64,000 bases of DNA from Rhodobiaceae bacterium UBA7804 (GCA_002480495.1 DLCG01000005.1:93326-157325), one strand, 5' to 3'; positions 51,498 through 61,189 are shown, counted from the stretch's first letter. The notes: generated by a model not told the origin, from the sequence alone. Made by a program: numbers and translations.

Positions 51498-52565
51498 ATG
51501 ACGAAGCGGGTCGCGCTGATTACGGGTATTACGGGCCAGGATGGCAGCTATCTGGCCGATCTCCTGGTCTCCAAGGGCTATGAGGTTCACGGTCTTATGC
51601 GCCGCTCCTCCTCGCTCAATACCGACCGGGTGAACCATCTCTATAATGAGGATAGCGCGCCCGCTACGGGCATCGGCATGCATTTCGGCGATATGTCGGA
51701 TGGCGGCAGCCTTCTGCGCGTCCTGAAGGATGTGAAGCCCGACGAGGTCTATAATCTCGCCGCCCAGAGCCATGTGAAGGTGAGCTTCGACAAGCCGGAA
51801 TATACGGCCGATGTGAACGCGACCGGTGTGCTGCGGCTTCTGGAGGCGATCCGCCTTCTCGATATGGGCGAGAGTGTGCGCTTCTATCAGGCGTCGACGT
51901 CCGAGCTTTTCGGCAATGTGCAGGAAACGCCGCAGAGCGAGACGACGCCCTTCCGGCCGCGCAGCCCTTATGCGATCTCCAAGCATTTCGCCTTCCAGAC
52001 GGTCGTGAACTACCGAGAGGCCTATGGCTTCCATGCCTCGAACGGCATCCTTTTCAACCATGAGGGGCCGAACCGGGGCGAGAATTTCGTGAGCCGCAAG
52101 ATCACGCGCGCCGTTGCGGCGATCCATCACGGGCTGCAGGACCGGCTCTATCTTGGCAATATCAACTCGCGCCGCGACTGGGGCCATGCCCGGGATTATG
52201 TCGAAGGCATGTGGCTCATGCTGCAGAAAGAAGTGCCTGGCGATTATGTTCTCGCGACCGGCGAGGAGCATTCGGTGCGCGATTTCGTTGAGCTTGCCTT
52301 CGACATGGTTGGACGTCCCATCGAATGGGAAGGTTCGGGCCTCGAAGAGAAGGGCATCGACCGGAAATCCGGCAAGGTGCTGATCGAGATTGATCCGAAT
52401 TACTACCGCCCGGCGGAAGTGAACTCGCTGGTCGGCAACGCCGCCAAGGCGCGCGATGAACTCGGCTGGACGCACAAGACGACGTTCAAGGAACTTGTTG
52501 CGGAAATGGTCGAGGCCGATATGCGCCGCATGAGCGGCGGTGCCGTTGCCGCGCATGGCGGCTAG
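51498..52565 (+). CDS. gmd: GDP-mannose 4,6-dehydratase
   Basis: A 355-residue SDR enzyme that makes GDP-4-keto-6-deoxymannose. The NADP motif GITGQDGSYLADLL is at about residues 9-22, and GLMRRSSSLNTDRVNHLY, STSELFGNVQETPQ and YAISKHF (Tyr-x3-Lys) are all canonical. I start at the ATG at 51498 because the Rossmann strand follows directly; an in-frame start at 51471 would add nine residues. No matching GDP-4-keto-6-deoxymannose reductase or epimerase is in the window. Its stop overlaps the convergent kinase gene by four bases. Confidence 0.92.
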   Translation: MTKRVALITGITGQDGSYLADLLVSKGYEVHGLMRRSSSLNTDRVNHLYNEDSAPATGIGMHFGDMSDGGSLLRVLKDVKPDEVYNLAAQSHVKVSFDKPEYTADVNATGVLRLLEAIRLLDMGESVRFYQASTSELFGNVQETPQSETTPFRPRSPYAISKHFAFQTVVNYREAYGFHASNGILFNHEGPNRGENFVSRKITRAVAAIHHGLQDRLYLGNINSRRDWGHARDYVEGMWLMLQKEVPGDYVLATGEEHSVRDFVELAFDMVGRPIEWEGSGLEEKGIDRKSGKVLIEIDPNYYRPAEVNSLVGNAAKARDELGWTHKTTFKELVAEMVEADMRRMSGGAVAAHGG

Positions 52566-54688
52566 GCCGGATCGGCTTCCATCACCTTGCGAATCTTTGC
52601 GGCGAGTTCTTCGCGTCGATAGGGCTTGCTGAGCAGCTGAACACCCCGGTCGAGGCGTCCCTGATGGACAATTGCATTTTCGGTATAGCCTGATGTGAAC
52701 AGCACCTTGAGGCTGGGGCGGAACTTCACAGCTGCTTCGGCAAGCTGGCGCCCGTTCATGCCGCCCGGCATCACCACATCGGTGAAAAGCAGGTCGATAC
52801 TCGCATCCGATTTCAGAATGTCGAGTGCCTTCACACCATTTTCTGCGCCAGTCACGCGGTAGCCGAGATCGGCCAGTTGCCGCAGCACGTTCTGACGGAC
52901 CAGTTCGTCATCCTCGACGACGAGAACGTGTTCCGTGCCTGTCGATTCAGGTCTTTCCGGTCCGGGCTGATAGGCTGCGTCACTTTCCGCTTGGGAGCGC
53001 GGCAGGTAAATCTTCACGCATGTGCCTTCGCCAAGCTCTGAATAAATTTTTGCATGGCCGCCGGATTGCTTCACGAAGCCGAAGACCATGCTGAGGCCGA
53101 GCCCGCTTCCCCGTCCGGCTCCCTTGGTTGTAAAGAAGGGCTCGAAGGCGCGTTCCAGCGTTTCCTTCGACATGCCCGAGCCGGTATCCGTCACCGAGAC
53201 CATCACATATTGTCCGGGCGTCACGTCACTATGTGCATCGGCATAGGAGTCATCTAGGGTCGCATTGGACGTTTCGATCGTGAGACGGCCGCCATCCGGC
53301 ATGGCGTCGCGCGCGTTGACGGCAAGGTTCACAAGCGCCGCTTCGAGTTGGCCGGGATCAATCTCCGCGCGCCACAAGCCACCCGCGCCTGCAATTTCCA
53401 GATCGATATCCTCATTCAGCGTCCGCCGCAGCAGGCCTTCGATGCCGTGAATGAGCTTGTTGACGTCGATGACCTTCGGTTCGAGCGGCTGACGGCGGGC
53501 GAATGCGAGAAGCCGCTTTGTCAGGTCCGCGCCGCGCTCGGCCGCCGTGACGACCGTTTGAGCAAGCTGTCTGCTGCGCGGATTGATTGTCTCGTCGCGT
53601 TCCAGCATCTCGCCATTGCCGAGGATCACGGTAAGAAGATTGTTGAAGTCATGCGCGATGCCGCCGGTCAGCTGGCCGAGCGACTCGATCTTCTGGGACT
53701 GGCGGAGATTTTCTTCCGCGGCGCGCTGTGCCGTCACGTCCCGGCAGATGAACATGATCGATTCCGGCAGAAGCCTGCTTGCTGGCGTGAAGACGAAGTT
53801 GGCATGGATTTTACGTGCATTCGGTCCCTTGCCGGCGAGACGTCCCTCGAAATCGAACGAGGTCCTTTCCCGGTTTGACAGAGATCGGAAGTCTTCCAGC
53901 CACTTACCGCGGTCTTCGGGATGTAAAAGCTCCTCAAAGGAGCGGCCGAGCGATGCGTCGAAACGTGTTATTTCGAGGAAGGTATTGTTGCAGGACTGGA
54001 TGGCGCCGTTGATGCCGAGATACCCGATCCCGGTACCGGAACTGTCGAACAGCTGGCGCAACCGCTCGTCATTCTGGCGGAGCGATAAGCTCGCCGTCTC
54101 GAGTGCCTGCAGCCGTTCCGCTTCGGCAACATATCGCTCGCGATATTGCGCGAAGAGATTGAGAAAGAGTGCATAGGACACGAAACTCAGCAGGAAGACC
54201 GAAGGTGCACCGAGCTGCAGTGCATAGTGCTCAATATCTTCCAATGCCAGATAGACCGCGAAGACAAAAGCAGCCGATGCGACGATCAGATAGTCGATGA
54301 AGCGCCGGCTTTGGGACGGATTGGTGAATTTGTTGAAGGCGATGAGCGGGAAGTACCAGAAGAGATAGGGGAACATCAGCACGAGTTCGCCTGTCTGATT
54401 AAAGGCGACCAATGATGCGGCGGCCAGATAGAAGGCAAAGAAAATCGCCGCCGAGGCCGCTATGAGAGGCAGGTTTTCCGCGGGCTTCAGGACCAGCACA
54501 AGCAGCAGGATGCCCGACACGGCCCCGCAAATGCTGATCAGCCAAATTTCAGCGGTGCTGATCGATCCGGGGACGAAAGAGAAGGCAATGCCGAGCAGCG
54601 AGCCCACAAAGGCTATTGAGAGACCGACCAGGAGGATGGTTCTCGCCCGGCGGGCATATTCGGCACTTGCCTCTGTGAATGGCGTCAT
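52562..54688 (-). CDS. Hybrid sensor histidine kinase with receiver domain
   Basis: A 708-residue membrane kinase. About six hydrophobic helices lie in residues 18-190, followed by a PAS domain at about 205-325 (RLRQLFDSSGTGIGYLGINGAIQSCN). The HisKA phospho-acceptor His is in GGIAHDFNNLLTVILGNGEML (about residue 356). HATPase_c motifs are NLAVNARDAMPDGG, TDTGSGM and GRGSGLGLSMVFG. A C-terminal receiver domain (about 585-705) has DLLFTDVVMPGGMNG with its phospho-acceptor Asp. The input signal and output partner are unknown; no separate response regulator is next to it. Location among polysaccharide genes hints at, but does not prove, control of them. Confidence 0.9.
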   Translation of the reverse strand: MTPFTEASAEYARRARTILLVGLSIAFVGSLLGIAFSFVPGSISTAEIWLISICGAVSGILLLVLVLKPAENLPLIAASAAIFFAFYLAAASLVAFNQTGELVLMFPYLFWYFPLIAFNKFTNPSQSRRFIDYLIVASAAFVFAVYLALEDIEHYALQLGAPSVFLLSFVSYALFLNLFAQYRERYVAEAERLQALETASLSLRQNDERLRQLFDSSGTGIGYLGINGAIQSCNNTFLEITRFDASLGRSFEELLHPEDRGKWLEDFRSLSNRERTSFDFEGRLAGKGPNARKIHANFVFTPASRLLPESIMFICRDVTAQRAAEENLRQSQKIESLGQLTGGIAHDFNNLLTVILGNGEMLERDETINPRSRQLAQTVVTAAERGADLTKRLLAFARRQPLEPKVIDVNKLIHGIEGLLRRTLNEDIDLEIAGAGGLWRAEIDPGQLEAALVNLAVNARDAMPDGGRLTIETSNATLDDSYADAHSDVTPGQYVMVSVTDTGSGMSKETLERAFEPFFTTKGAGRGSGLGLSMVFGFVKQSGGHAKIYSELGEGTCVKIYLPRSQAESDAAYQPGPERPESTGTEHVLVVEDDELVRQNVLRQLADLGYRVTGAENGVKALDILKSDASIDLLFTDVVMPGGMNGRQLAEAAVKFRPSLKVLFTSGYTENAIVHQGRLDRGVQLLSKPYRREELAAKIRKVMEADPA

Positions 54689-54958
54689 CGGGTATCCATT
54701 TGGGCGGGCATCCGGAAGGGACGCAGGCCTCGCATCTGCCCCGGATGCCGCCTGACGCCGGTATAGTGGCGCAATTCGGGGCTTAAGTCATTTGAGCTGC
54801 ATAGGTGGCCAGCCGGGGCAATGCAGAGTAGAAATCCTGATTTCCGGCAGCGTTAACCCTTTTCCCCAAGCCGGGGTGAAAAGAGGATTGCGTTCCAATA
54901 GAATTTGCGGCACCCGCTCTTGGGGGGCGGCAGACAATATGAGCAGGGCAGAAGCGCC

Positions 54959-56392
54959 ATGATCTATCCAGTCATTCTTTCGGGCGGCGTCGGCTCGCGT
55001 CTTTGGCCGATTTCGCGCTCGCTTTACCCAAAGCAGCTTTTGCCGCTTGTCTCTGAGCTTCCCATGATGCTGGAGACGGCGCTCCGTGTCCGGGGCGGAG
55101 AAGATTTCGCGGCACCGATCATCGTCTCGAATGACGAGCACCGCTTCATCATTGCGCAGCAGATGCGCGATGCGGGCATCGCACCTCTCGCGCATATACT
55201 GGAGCCCCAGGGCCGGAACACGGCGCCTGCCGCCGCTGCCGCTGCCGCCTTCGTGCAGGTGCAGGACCCGAAAGGCATTCTCCTCATCCTGCCGGCCGAT
55301 CATCACATTTCGAACACTGAGGCCTTTCTCGCTGCGATCGCCAAGGGTGCGACGCTTGCCGAAGATGGCCACCTCGTCACTTTCGGCGTGCTGCCCTCCG
55401 GACCCGAGACCGGCTATGGCTATATCAAGCGCGGCAAGGCGATCGAGGGGACCGGCGCTTTCGCTGTCGAGCGCTTTGTCGAGAAGCCCGATCTCGAAAC
55501 GGCAAAATCCTATCTCGCCGAAGGCGGATATGACTGGAACGCCGGCATCTTCATGTTCCGCGCCGATACGATCCTCGATGAAATGCGCAAGCATTGTCCC
55601 GAGATCGCCGCCCGCGCAGGCGAGGCAGTGGTTAAGGGCGTCCGCGATCTCGATTTCCTGCGTCTCGATGCAGAGGCCTTCGGCGCTTCGCCGTCGAATT
55701 CCATCGACTATGCAGTCATGGAACATGCCGCCAATGTCGCCGTCGTTCCGGCCGATATGGGTTGGAGCGATATAGGCTCTTGGAGCGCCCTCTGGGAAAT
55801 CGGCGAGAAGGACGAAAGCGGAAATGTCATTTCAGGCGATGTTCTGACCGCCGACACGAAGAATTCCTATATCCGCGCTGAAAACGGCCTTGTGGCGACG
55901 GTCGGCGTTGAAAACCTCATCATTGTCGAAACGGGCGATGTGATGCTGGTCGCTTCGCGCGATCGCGTGCAGGAGGTGAAGGCAATTGTGGACCGTCTGG
56001 CAGCAAACGGCCGTACCGAGCACCAGCTTCACACCCGCGTTCACAGACCCTGGGGCTATTATGAAGGCCTCGATTCCGGCGAGCGTCATCAGGTAAAGCA
56101 CCTCATGGTTCATCCCGGCGCCTCGCTGTCGCTCCAGATGCATCATCATCGCGCCGAGCATTGGGTGGTCGTGAAGGGCCGTGCGGAAGTGACCGTCGGC
56201 GACAAGGTGAGCATTCTCGAAGAAAACCAGTCGGTCTATATTCCGCTTGGCACGACGCATCGCCTCGCCAATCCCGGTACGGAGCCGCTCAGCATCATCG
56301 AAGTGCAATCGGGCGCCTATCTCGGCGAGGACGACATCGTCCGCTTCGACGATGTCTATGGCCGTGACGTGAAGAAACCGGCGGCCCAGTGA
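54959..56392 (+). CDS. manC: Mannose-1-phosphate guanylyltransferase / mannose-6-phosphate isomerase
   Basis: A 477-residue bifunctional enzyme that supplies GDP-mannose, the substrate of Gmd. The pyrophosphorylase part has ILSGGVGSRLWPISRSLYPKQ at about residues 6-26 and FVEKPDLETA near 165. The C-terminal cupin (about residues 355-465) has RPWGYYEGLD and VHPGASLSLQMHHHRAEHWVVV with metal-binding His residues. The start at 54959 (MIYPVILSGG) matches the usual family start; earlier in-frame codons are not needed. Confidence 0.92.
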   Translation: MIYPVILSGGVGSRLWPISRSLYPKQLLPLVSELPMMLETALRVRGGEDFAAPIIVSNDEHRFIIAQQMRDAGIAPLAHILEPQGRNTAPAAAAAAAFVQVQDPKGILLILPADHHISNTEAFLAAIAKGATLAEDGHLVTFGVLPSGPETGYGYIKRGKAIEGTGAFAVERFVEKPDLETAKSYLAEGGYDWNAGIFMFRADTILDEMRKHCPEIAARAGEAVVKGVRDLDFLRLDAEAFGASPSNSIDYAVMEHAANVAVVPADMGWSDIGSWSALWEIGEKDESGNVISGDVLTADTKNSYIRAENGLVATVGVENLIIVETGDVMLVASRDRVQEVKAIVDRLAANGRTEHQLHTRVHRPWGYYEGLDSGERHQVKHLMVHPGASLSLQMHHHRAEHWVVVKGRAEVTVGDKVSILEENQSVYIPLGTTHRLANPGTEPLSIIEVQSGAYLGEDDIVRFDDVYGRDVKKPAAQ

Positions 56393-56489
56393 CTGCGACT
56401 GCCTTGCCCTGCCTAAATGATCGTTCGCAGGTGATGCCTTTGATCTTGGGGCGCCGCAGAACCTGCATCCTCGTATCACCCCTTGATGC

Positions 56490-56891
56490 ATGGCGGCTTG
56501 CCTGATGCCTCGGCAATCGCGTCGCCTCACCCTGCTTCTACGGGCGCTTTGGTTCTTTCTGTTCGGAGCGACACTTTTCGGTTCGCTCTCGACCTCGGTC
56601 GGACCGCCGGCGCTCTTCCCTCATGCGGACAAACTCTTTCATTTCGGCGCTTGGGGCGCGCTATCGGCCCTCGCCTTTCTCGTCTTTGCCGGGCGCTATA
56701 ACAGGTTTGCGATCCCCTCGGCGCTGCTGGTCATAAGTGCCGCGATCGAGGTCATTCAGACCTTCATCCCCGGCCGGTCAGGGTCTTACGAGGACTTGGC
56801 CGCCAATGCGTTTGGCATCGCGCTTGGGAGCCTTATCGGTCTTGCATTGCGGCGGCCGCTGCTGGCGTGGTTTGAGCGGCATACGATCTGA
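56490..56891 (+). CDS. VanZ-like family membrane protein
   Basis: A 133-residue protein with four hydrophobic segments. The VanZ pattern is HADKLFHFGAWGALSALAF in the middle and IEVIQTFIPGRSGSYEDLAANAFGIALGSLIGL near the C-terminus, with the conserved Glu/Gln and Asp residues. Function of this family in Proteobacteria is not settled. It is the last host-type gene before the prophage region. ATGs at 56490 and 56505 (MPRQSRRLT) are both possible starts. Confidence 0.75.
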   Translation: MAACLMPRQSRRLTLLLRALWFFLFGATLFGSLSTSVGPPALFPHADKLFHFGAWGALSALAFLVFAGRYNRFAIPSALLVISAAIEVIQTFIPGRSGSYEDLAANAFGIALGSLIGLALRRPLLAWFERHTI

Positions 56892-57056
56892 CGAGCTTAA
56901 TCGCCTCAAGCTTGAACCCGCGGCCTTATACCGGACGTTCATAGTCCACCTCCGGTTCCATCATGGCACTTAAACTTTGTGTCAAAGAAACCGGTGGCCG
57001 TCCATTTGAGGCAACCTCGCCGTGTGACCGAACCGGGTGCAGCTGGATGAATTTGT

Positions 57057-58463
57057 CTATGCGACGAAGAAGGACTTGCGCGATTTCTTCATGAACCAAA
57101 CAAGAAACTGAGACAGGCTGTCGACCTGGTCGTCATGACGGCCATTGGGAAATAAGCTCAGTTCATGCCGGAAATCTTCGAGCCAGGGAGCGGCTCTCGG
57201 AATACTGGCCGCCCCGCCTTCAATCAAATGCGATACGGACATGAGGCGCGTTGCCTTGTCGTCTTTCGGGGTGCAGGCAATCACCGCGAATCCGTGACGG
57301 CGCTTCAGGTCCTGTATCAACGAAATCCCGGAGCCGGCCTCTTCGATGAGCACAGCGGAGGCGTCATGCTCTTTGGCATGACTTATTATGCGTTCACGCA
57401 ATGCGGGAAACTCCAACTTCTTTCTGTCAATGTGAAGCAGCCATGCCTCCGTCTTGCGCACAAGCCATGTTGTACACACGGACCAATCGTTCGATTCGGA
57501 TGCTTTCCAGGCTGTATCCCAGCTTTGGACGATCTTGTCGCCAGGCTGCCGTTCGGGGGGGTGATCGTAAACGGAAAACCATTCCCATTTGACGAGCCCT
57601 CCCTCAATGGGTGCCGGACGCTGCTGATATTGTGCGGCGTAAACATACGAACCAAGCTCCGTTTTCCGGTTCCTCAGGAAGAGGCGAGGTAGGCGATCTG
57701 GGTGCAGTAATTCGTTCTGCTTCCAAATTTTCGTTCTTTGCCCACCTAGGGGAATTACCTGCTCTTCCTCAGCTATCGCAGGCAATTTGAGGTGGACCCA
57801 CCCTCCTCCGGCGAGAAGCACCCCTGCGAGGTCTTCTTCATGCACGCGCTGCTGGATCAACACGATCGATCCCGCTTTCGGGTTGTCGAGTCGGCTGAGC
57901 AGCGTCGTTCTGAACCACTCTATAACCGCTTTGCGTTTGACATCGCTTGCCGCCTCTTCGGGCTTATGGGGATCGTCGATCAGAACAATGTTTCCGCCTC
58001 GGCCCGTCAATGTGCCGCCAATTGAGGTTGAGAACCGAGCGCCGCCTTTTGTCGTTTCGAAATCGGCGCGTGCGGCAATGTTCTTTGCGATGCGTGTCTG
58101 AGGGAAAGCATCTTTGTACCAGGCGCTCTGCATCACTTTCATCGAGCTGCGTGCCAGCATGTCAGAGAGGCCGTCGGCATATGACGCGGCAACAATTCGT
58201 TGTGAAGGGTTTCTTCCAAGCAACCAGGCAGGGAATGCGATTGATGCCGAGATCGATTTCAAGGATCTCGGCGGCATTGTAATAATGAGGCGATTTATCT
58301 CGCCTGAAGCTATCTGCATCAGCCGGTGCGCGATTGCGTCAATATGCCAATTGTGTTGGTAGTCGGCTCCAGGATCGACGGTTTCAACCGACCTCTGGAT
58401 GAAACTTGAAAGATCCTGGCGCAGCAGGGTCTGAAATACCCGGCGCTTTTCCTCAGGCTCCAT
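57057..58463 (-). CDS. Phage terminase large subunit
   Basis: A 468-residue terminase that packages phage DNA. The ATPase part has the modified Walker A MPPRSLKS at about residues 62-69 and Walker B NIVLIDDPHK at about 158-167. The nuclease part (about 300-460) has SWDTAWKASESNDWSVC, a likely metal-binding Asp, VLIEEAGSG, and HDDQVDSLSQFL, where the last acidic residues usually lie. I start at the ATG at 58463, which has AAGGAG with good spacing; an ATG at 58469 is too close to that site. The far-upstream start at 58571 would overlap the preceding gene heavily. Confidence 0.88.
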   Translation of the reverse strand: MEPEEKRRVFQTLLRQDLSSFIQRSVETVDPGADYQHNWHIDAIAHRLMQIASGEINRLIITMPPRSLKSISASIAFPAWLLGRNPSQRIVAASYADGLSDMLARSSMKVMQSAWYKDAFPQTRIAKNIAARADFETTKGGARFSTSIGGTLTGRGGNIVLIDDPHKPEEAASDVKRKAVIEWFRTTLLSRLDNPKAGSIVLIQQRVHEEDLAGVLLAGGGWVHLKLPAIAEEEQVIPLGGQRTKIWKQNELLHPDRLPRLFLRNRKTELGSYVYAAQYQQRPAPIEGGLVKWEWFSVYDHPPERQPGDKIVQSWDTAWKASESNDWSVCTTWLVRKTEAWLLHIDRKKLEFPALRERIISHAKEHDASAVLIEEAGSGISLIQDLKRRHGFAVIACTPKDDKATRLMSVSHLIEGGAASIPRAAPWLEDFRHELSLFPNGRHDDQVDSLSQFLVWFMKKSRKSFFVA

Positions 58464-58923
58464 TTCCATCTCCTTCGCCTGATTTGTCGAAGGAATCGTC
58501 TTCCTGTTCTTTTGCGTGGGCCGGATTAGGTCCGGCATCCTGCGCTTGTTTATTGGTTTGGTTCTCGACATAGCGGGCCAAGATATCGTCCTCGTGACTC
58601 GTCAAAGCACGTTCACGCCCGGCCGCTTCTTCCTCGCTTGCATGTTGTGCCGCTAACTGAAACAGGCGATCCATCGCCTTGGCGTCACCCTTTAGCGCTT
58701 TTTCGCGCAGCCGCATGAGTGCTGCAGCGCGCGAGCTGACGGTCTTCTGCTTGCCGCCTTCGGTGATCGTGACGCGCGCCTCCAATATGTCGGCGATTTC
58801 CGAGCGGAAATTCATTCGGCCTCTCTTGCGTCCCCGAGGATTGCCGGATTGACCAGGTTTGAATCGCGTCTCGGCCGGCGGCTTGCCGTAACCGATCTCA
58901 TAAGCAGGACGTCCGTCATTCAT
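58453..58923 (-). CDS. DUF5681 domain-containing protein
   Basis: A 156-residue protein with the DUF5681 signature at its N-terminus: YEIGYGKPPAETRFKPGQSGNPRGRKRGR, residues 8-36. Then follow helices (LMRLREKALKGDAKAMDRLFQLAAQ) and an acidic tail. Proteins of this kind often lie just before terminase genes, so it might be a small-terminase-like DNA-binding partner; this is inference. Its start overlaps the stop of the methylase gene and its end overlaps the terminase start. Confidence 0.8.
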   Translation of the reverse strand: MNDGRPAYEIGYGKPPAETRFKPGQSGNPRGRKRGRMNFRSEIADILEARVTITEGGKQKTVSSRAAALMRLREKALKGDAKAMDRLFQLAAQHASEEEAAGRERALTSHEDDILARYVENQTNKQAQDAGPNPAHAKEQEDDSFDKSGEGDGNGA

Positions 58924-60227
58924 TTGGATGCCTCCTTAATCTCATTCTCGATCTCAGAAAATTTCCGACCGTCTCGCTCTCTAACCGGCTCCTCGCCGGT
59001 AAGTTTCCGCCAGCGCCGCAGAGTGGCGTCGACATAGAGAGGGTCGATCTCAAGGCCGCGAACATTTCGTCCGGATTTTTCACCGGCAATAAGAGTGGCG
59101 CCGCCGCCGAGAAAGGGATCGAGAACGATGTCGCCTCGCCGTGACACGTCGAGCAAAGCATCGACGACCATTGGCACGGGCTTGGCGGTTGGATGCGCCC
59201 GAAGTTCCTCCATACGGCCCGGCCGGAAGGTGTTCACGCCCGGATATGACCAAACATTCGTCCGATTGCGGCCGAACTTTCCGAGCTCGACATTGTTACG
59301 GTGGGCAGCGGTTCCGTTCCGGAATACGAACACGAGTTCGTGTTGCGAGCGATAGAGAGAGCCCATGCCGCCATTCGTTTTGGCCCAGACGCAGAGATTC
59401 AGGAGATGCCCGAAGGAGGCCTTCCCGGCGGAGAGGATCTCGCTCATATGGCGCCAATCCATACAAGCGAACCAAACGGCGCCCGGTCTTGAGTGGCTGG
59501 CGGCCAGGTCGAAGGCTTCGGTGAGAAAGCGCGTAAACTCCTCCTCGCTCATTTCACCTGCCGCTTCCGCGAATTCGCGGTGCGTGATCTTGCCGCCTCC
59601 CGAGACATGGCCGGCGATGGCGACGTTATACGGCGGATCGGCGAAGCCTACATCCGCGCGATCCTTGCGCATCAGCGTTGCCATGTCTTCGGCGTTCCGG
59701 GCGTCGCCGCAGAGAATGCAATGCCGGCCGGCGATCCAGAGATCGCCTCTGTCCGAGACGCTCGGCGCGCTTTCGTCGATCGGGTCCAAAGTTTCCGGCT
59801 CTTCTTCCGGGTCCGCGCCCTTGATGATGAGGTCGATTTCTGCCGTTTCGAAGCCGGTCACTTCCAGCTCGAAGTCGAGTGTCATCGCACTCAGATCGGC
59901 GAGTTCGCACGCCAGAAGGTCAAGGTCCCAGCCCGCATTCGCCGCGATCTTATTATCCGCAAGCATCAACGCGCGTTTGGCGGCGTCACTCAGCTGTGTG
60001 ATGCGGATTGCAGGTATGCTGTCTATCGCGAGCAGTTTCGCAGCTTCGAGCCGGCCGTGGCCGGCGATGAGCATGCCTTCCTCGTCGATCAGGACGGGAT
60101 TTGTAAACCCGAATTGCTCGATCGAGGCTGCAATTTGCCTGACTTGCCGGGTGGAATGCGTCCTGGAGTTCCGTGGATTGGCTCGTATGTCTGCAGTCGA
60201 AACTTTGAGTATTTGAAGATCTGGCAT
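58920..60227 (-). CDS. DNA methyltransferase with N-terminal ParB domain
   Basis: A 435-residue fusion. Residues 1-105 are a ParB/Spo0J nuclease-like domain (NPRNSRTHSTRQVRQIAASIEQFGFTNPVLIDEEGMLIAGHGRLEAAK). The methylase part starts near residue 160. The catalytic ADPPYNV motif comes first (about residue 196) and the SAM-binding DPFLGGGATL motif is at about 382, the order of beta-class amino-methyltransferases. It should methylate phage or host DNA at N6-adenine or N4-cytosine; no restriction partner is next to it. It overlaps DUF5681 by four bases. Confidence 0.88.
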   Translation of the reverse strand: MPDLQILKVSTADIRANPRNSRTHSTRQVRQIAASIEQFGFTNPVLIDEEGMLIAGHGRLEAAKLLAIDSIPAIRITQLSDAAKRALMLADNKIAANAGWDLDLLACELADLSAMTLDFELEVTGFETAEIDLIIKGADPEEEPETLDPIDESAPSVSDRGDLWIAGRHCILCGDARNAEDMATLMRKDRADVGFADPPYNVAIAGHVSGGGKITHREFAEAAGEMSEEEFTRFLTEAFDLAASHSRPGAVWFACMDWRHMSEILSAGKASFGHLLNLCVWAKTNGGMGSLYRSQHELVFVFRNGTAAHRNNVELGKFGRNRTNVWSYPGVNTFRPGRMEELRAHPTAKPVPMVVDALLDVSRRGDIVLDPFLGGGATLIAGEKSGRNVRGLEIDPLYVDATLRRWRKLTGEEPVRERDGRKFSEIENEIKEASK

Positions 60228-60406
60228 TCGGCGCTCCCGCGAGTGTTAATTGCGAGGACTGATATGCGCTCAAAGCCGGCCACGTATAACGGAGGAGTCT
60301 TTCGCGAATTTGCGAAGAACTCCTCCCAGACCCATTTTCGATCGGGATGCCTTGAAGTGAGGCCTGAATTTTTTGAGATGGAAAGGCCTGGTCGCTTGCG
60401 ACGCGA

Positions 60407-61189
60407 TCAAACTCGCCGCGATTTCATGGTTTTGAGAACGTCATAGACGAGGCCGGACAAGCGCGCTTCGTCCTTTAGATTTTCAATCAGGGAAAGCTCG
60501 ACCTGGGCGTGGTTTGCCATTTGGAGGCAGAGCTCCAAAAAGGGGTCGGCCCTGTTGCCGCGCGCCTTGTCGGATACGGGCAGCTTGCCGTGGATTTCCT
60601 CCCACCAGTTTGCCAGTCCTTCGACCATCTCGTGGAGTGCGGCATTGTGCGGTCCCGGCTTCGTTAATCCGTTTGCGTCCCTTGTGACAAAGCTCAGGGT
60701 TGTCAGCGCGTGATGGAGTTGGCGGCGGAATATTTCAGAATCGATCTTGAGTTCTGTGTTGTCATCCCACGCGCCTTTCTCCAGCCAGAGATCGATATAG
60801 GAATTGGTATAGTCGTGCATGCTATCGAGCGTGGTGACAAATTTCTCGACTGCTGAACCAAGCTCTTTCAAATCTCTTGCAACTAGCGTGGTGGGCTTTG
60901 GAATATTTTTTGAAGCCGGATCCGTCCCGTCTTCTCCCGTTTGCGCTCCTTGCTGCCAGGTATTTACAAGGCTCCGATAAATTCGCTTGAGGGCATTTTT
61001 AAGCTCGACTCTACGCTCAGGCGGTACGGGATCGAAAAACTCTGCCATCGCCTCAAAAGCGTCATCTGCCAGAACATAATCCGGGTTTGTTGACCCCGTC
61101 CAACCGCCATCATTCTCCGCGATTAGCGCTCGGTCGATATCGTGGGATCTGTTCGGGGCGTTCCTCTTCCGCTCGTCTCCCTGCGTCAT
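60407..61189 (-). CDS. Hypothetical phage protein
   Basis: A 260-residue soluble protein of unknown function. It is helix-rich and fairly acidic, with patterns such as DYVLADDAFEAMAEFFDPVPPERRVELKNALKRIYRSLVNTW and LHHALTTLSFVTRDANG. No enzyme motif is visible. I start at the ATG at 61189 because GGGAGGGGGC lies upstream; an in-frame ATG at 61228 has no such site. It sits between the RAD52-type gene and the methylase in the same direction. Confidence 0.6.
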   Translation of the reverse strand: MTQGDERKRNAPNRSHDIDRALIAENDGGWTGSTNPDYVLADDAFEAMAEFFDPVPPERRVELKNALKRIYRSLVNTWQQGAQTGEDGTDPASKNIPKPTTLVARDLKELGSAVEKFVTTLDSMHDYTNSYIDLWLEKGAWDDNTELKIDSEIFRRQLHHALTTLSFVTRDANGLTKPGPHNAALHEMVEGLANWWEEIHGKLPVSDKARGNRADPFLELCLQMANHAQVELSLIENLKDEARLSGLVYDVLKTMKSRRV

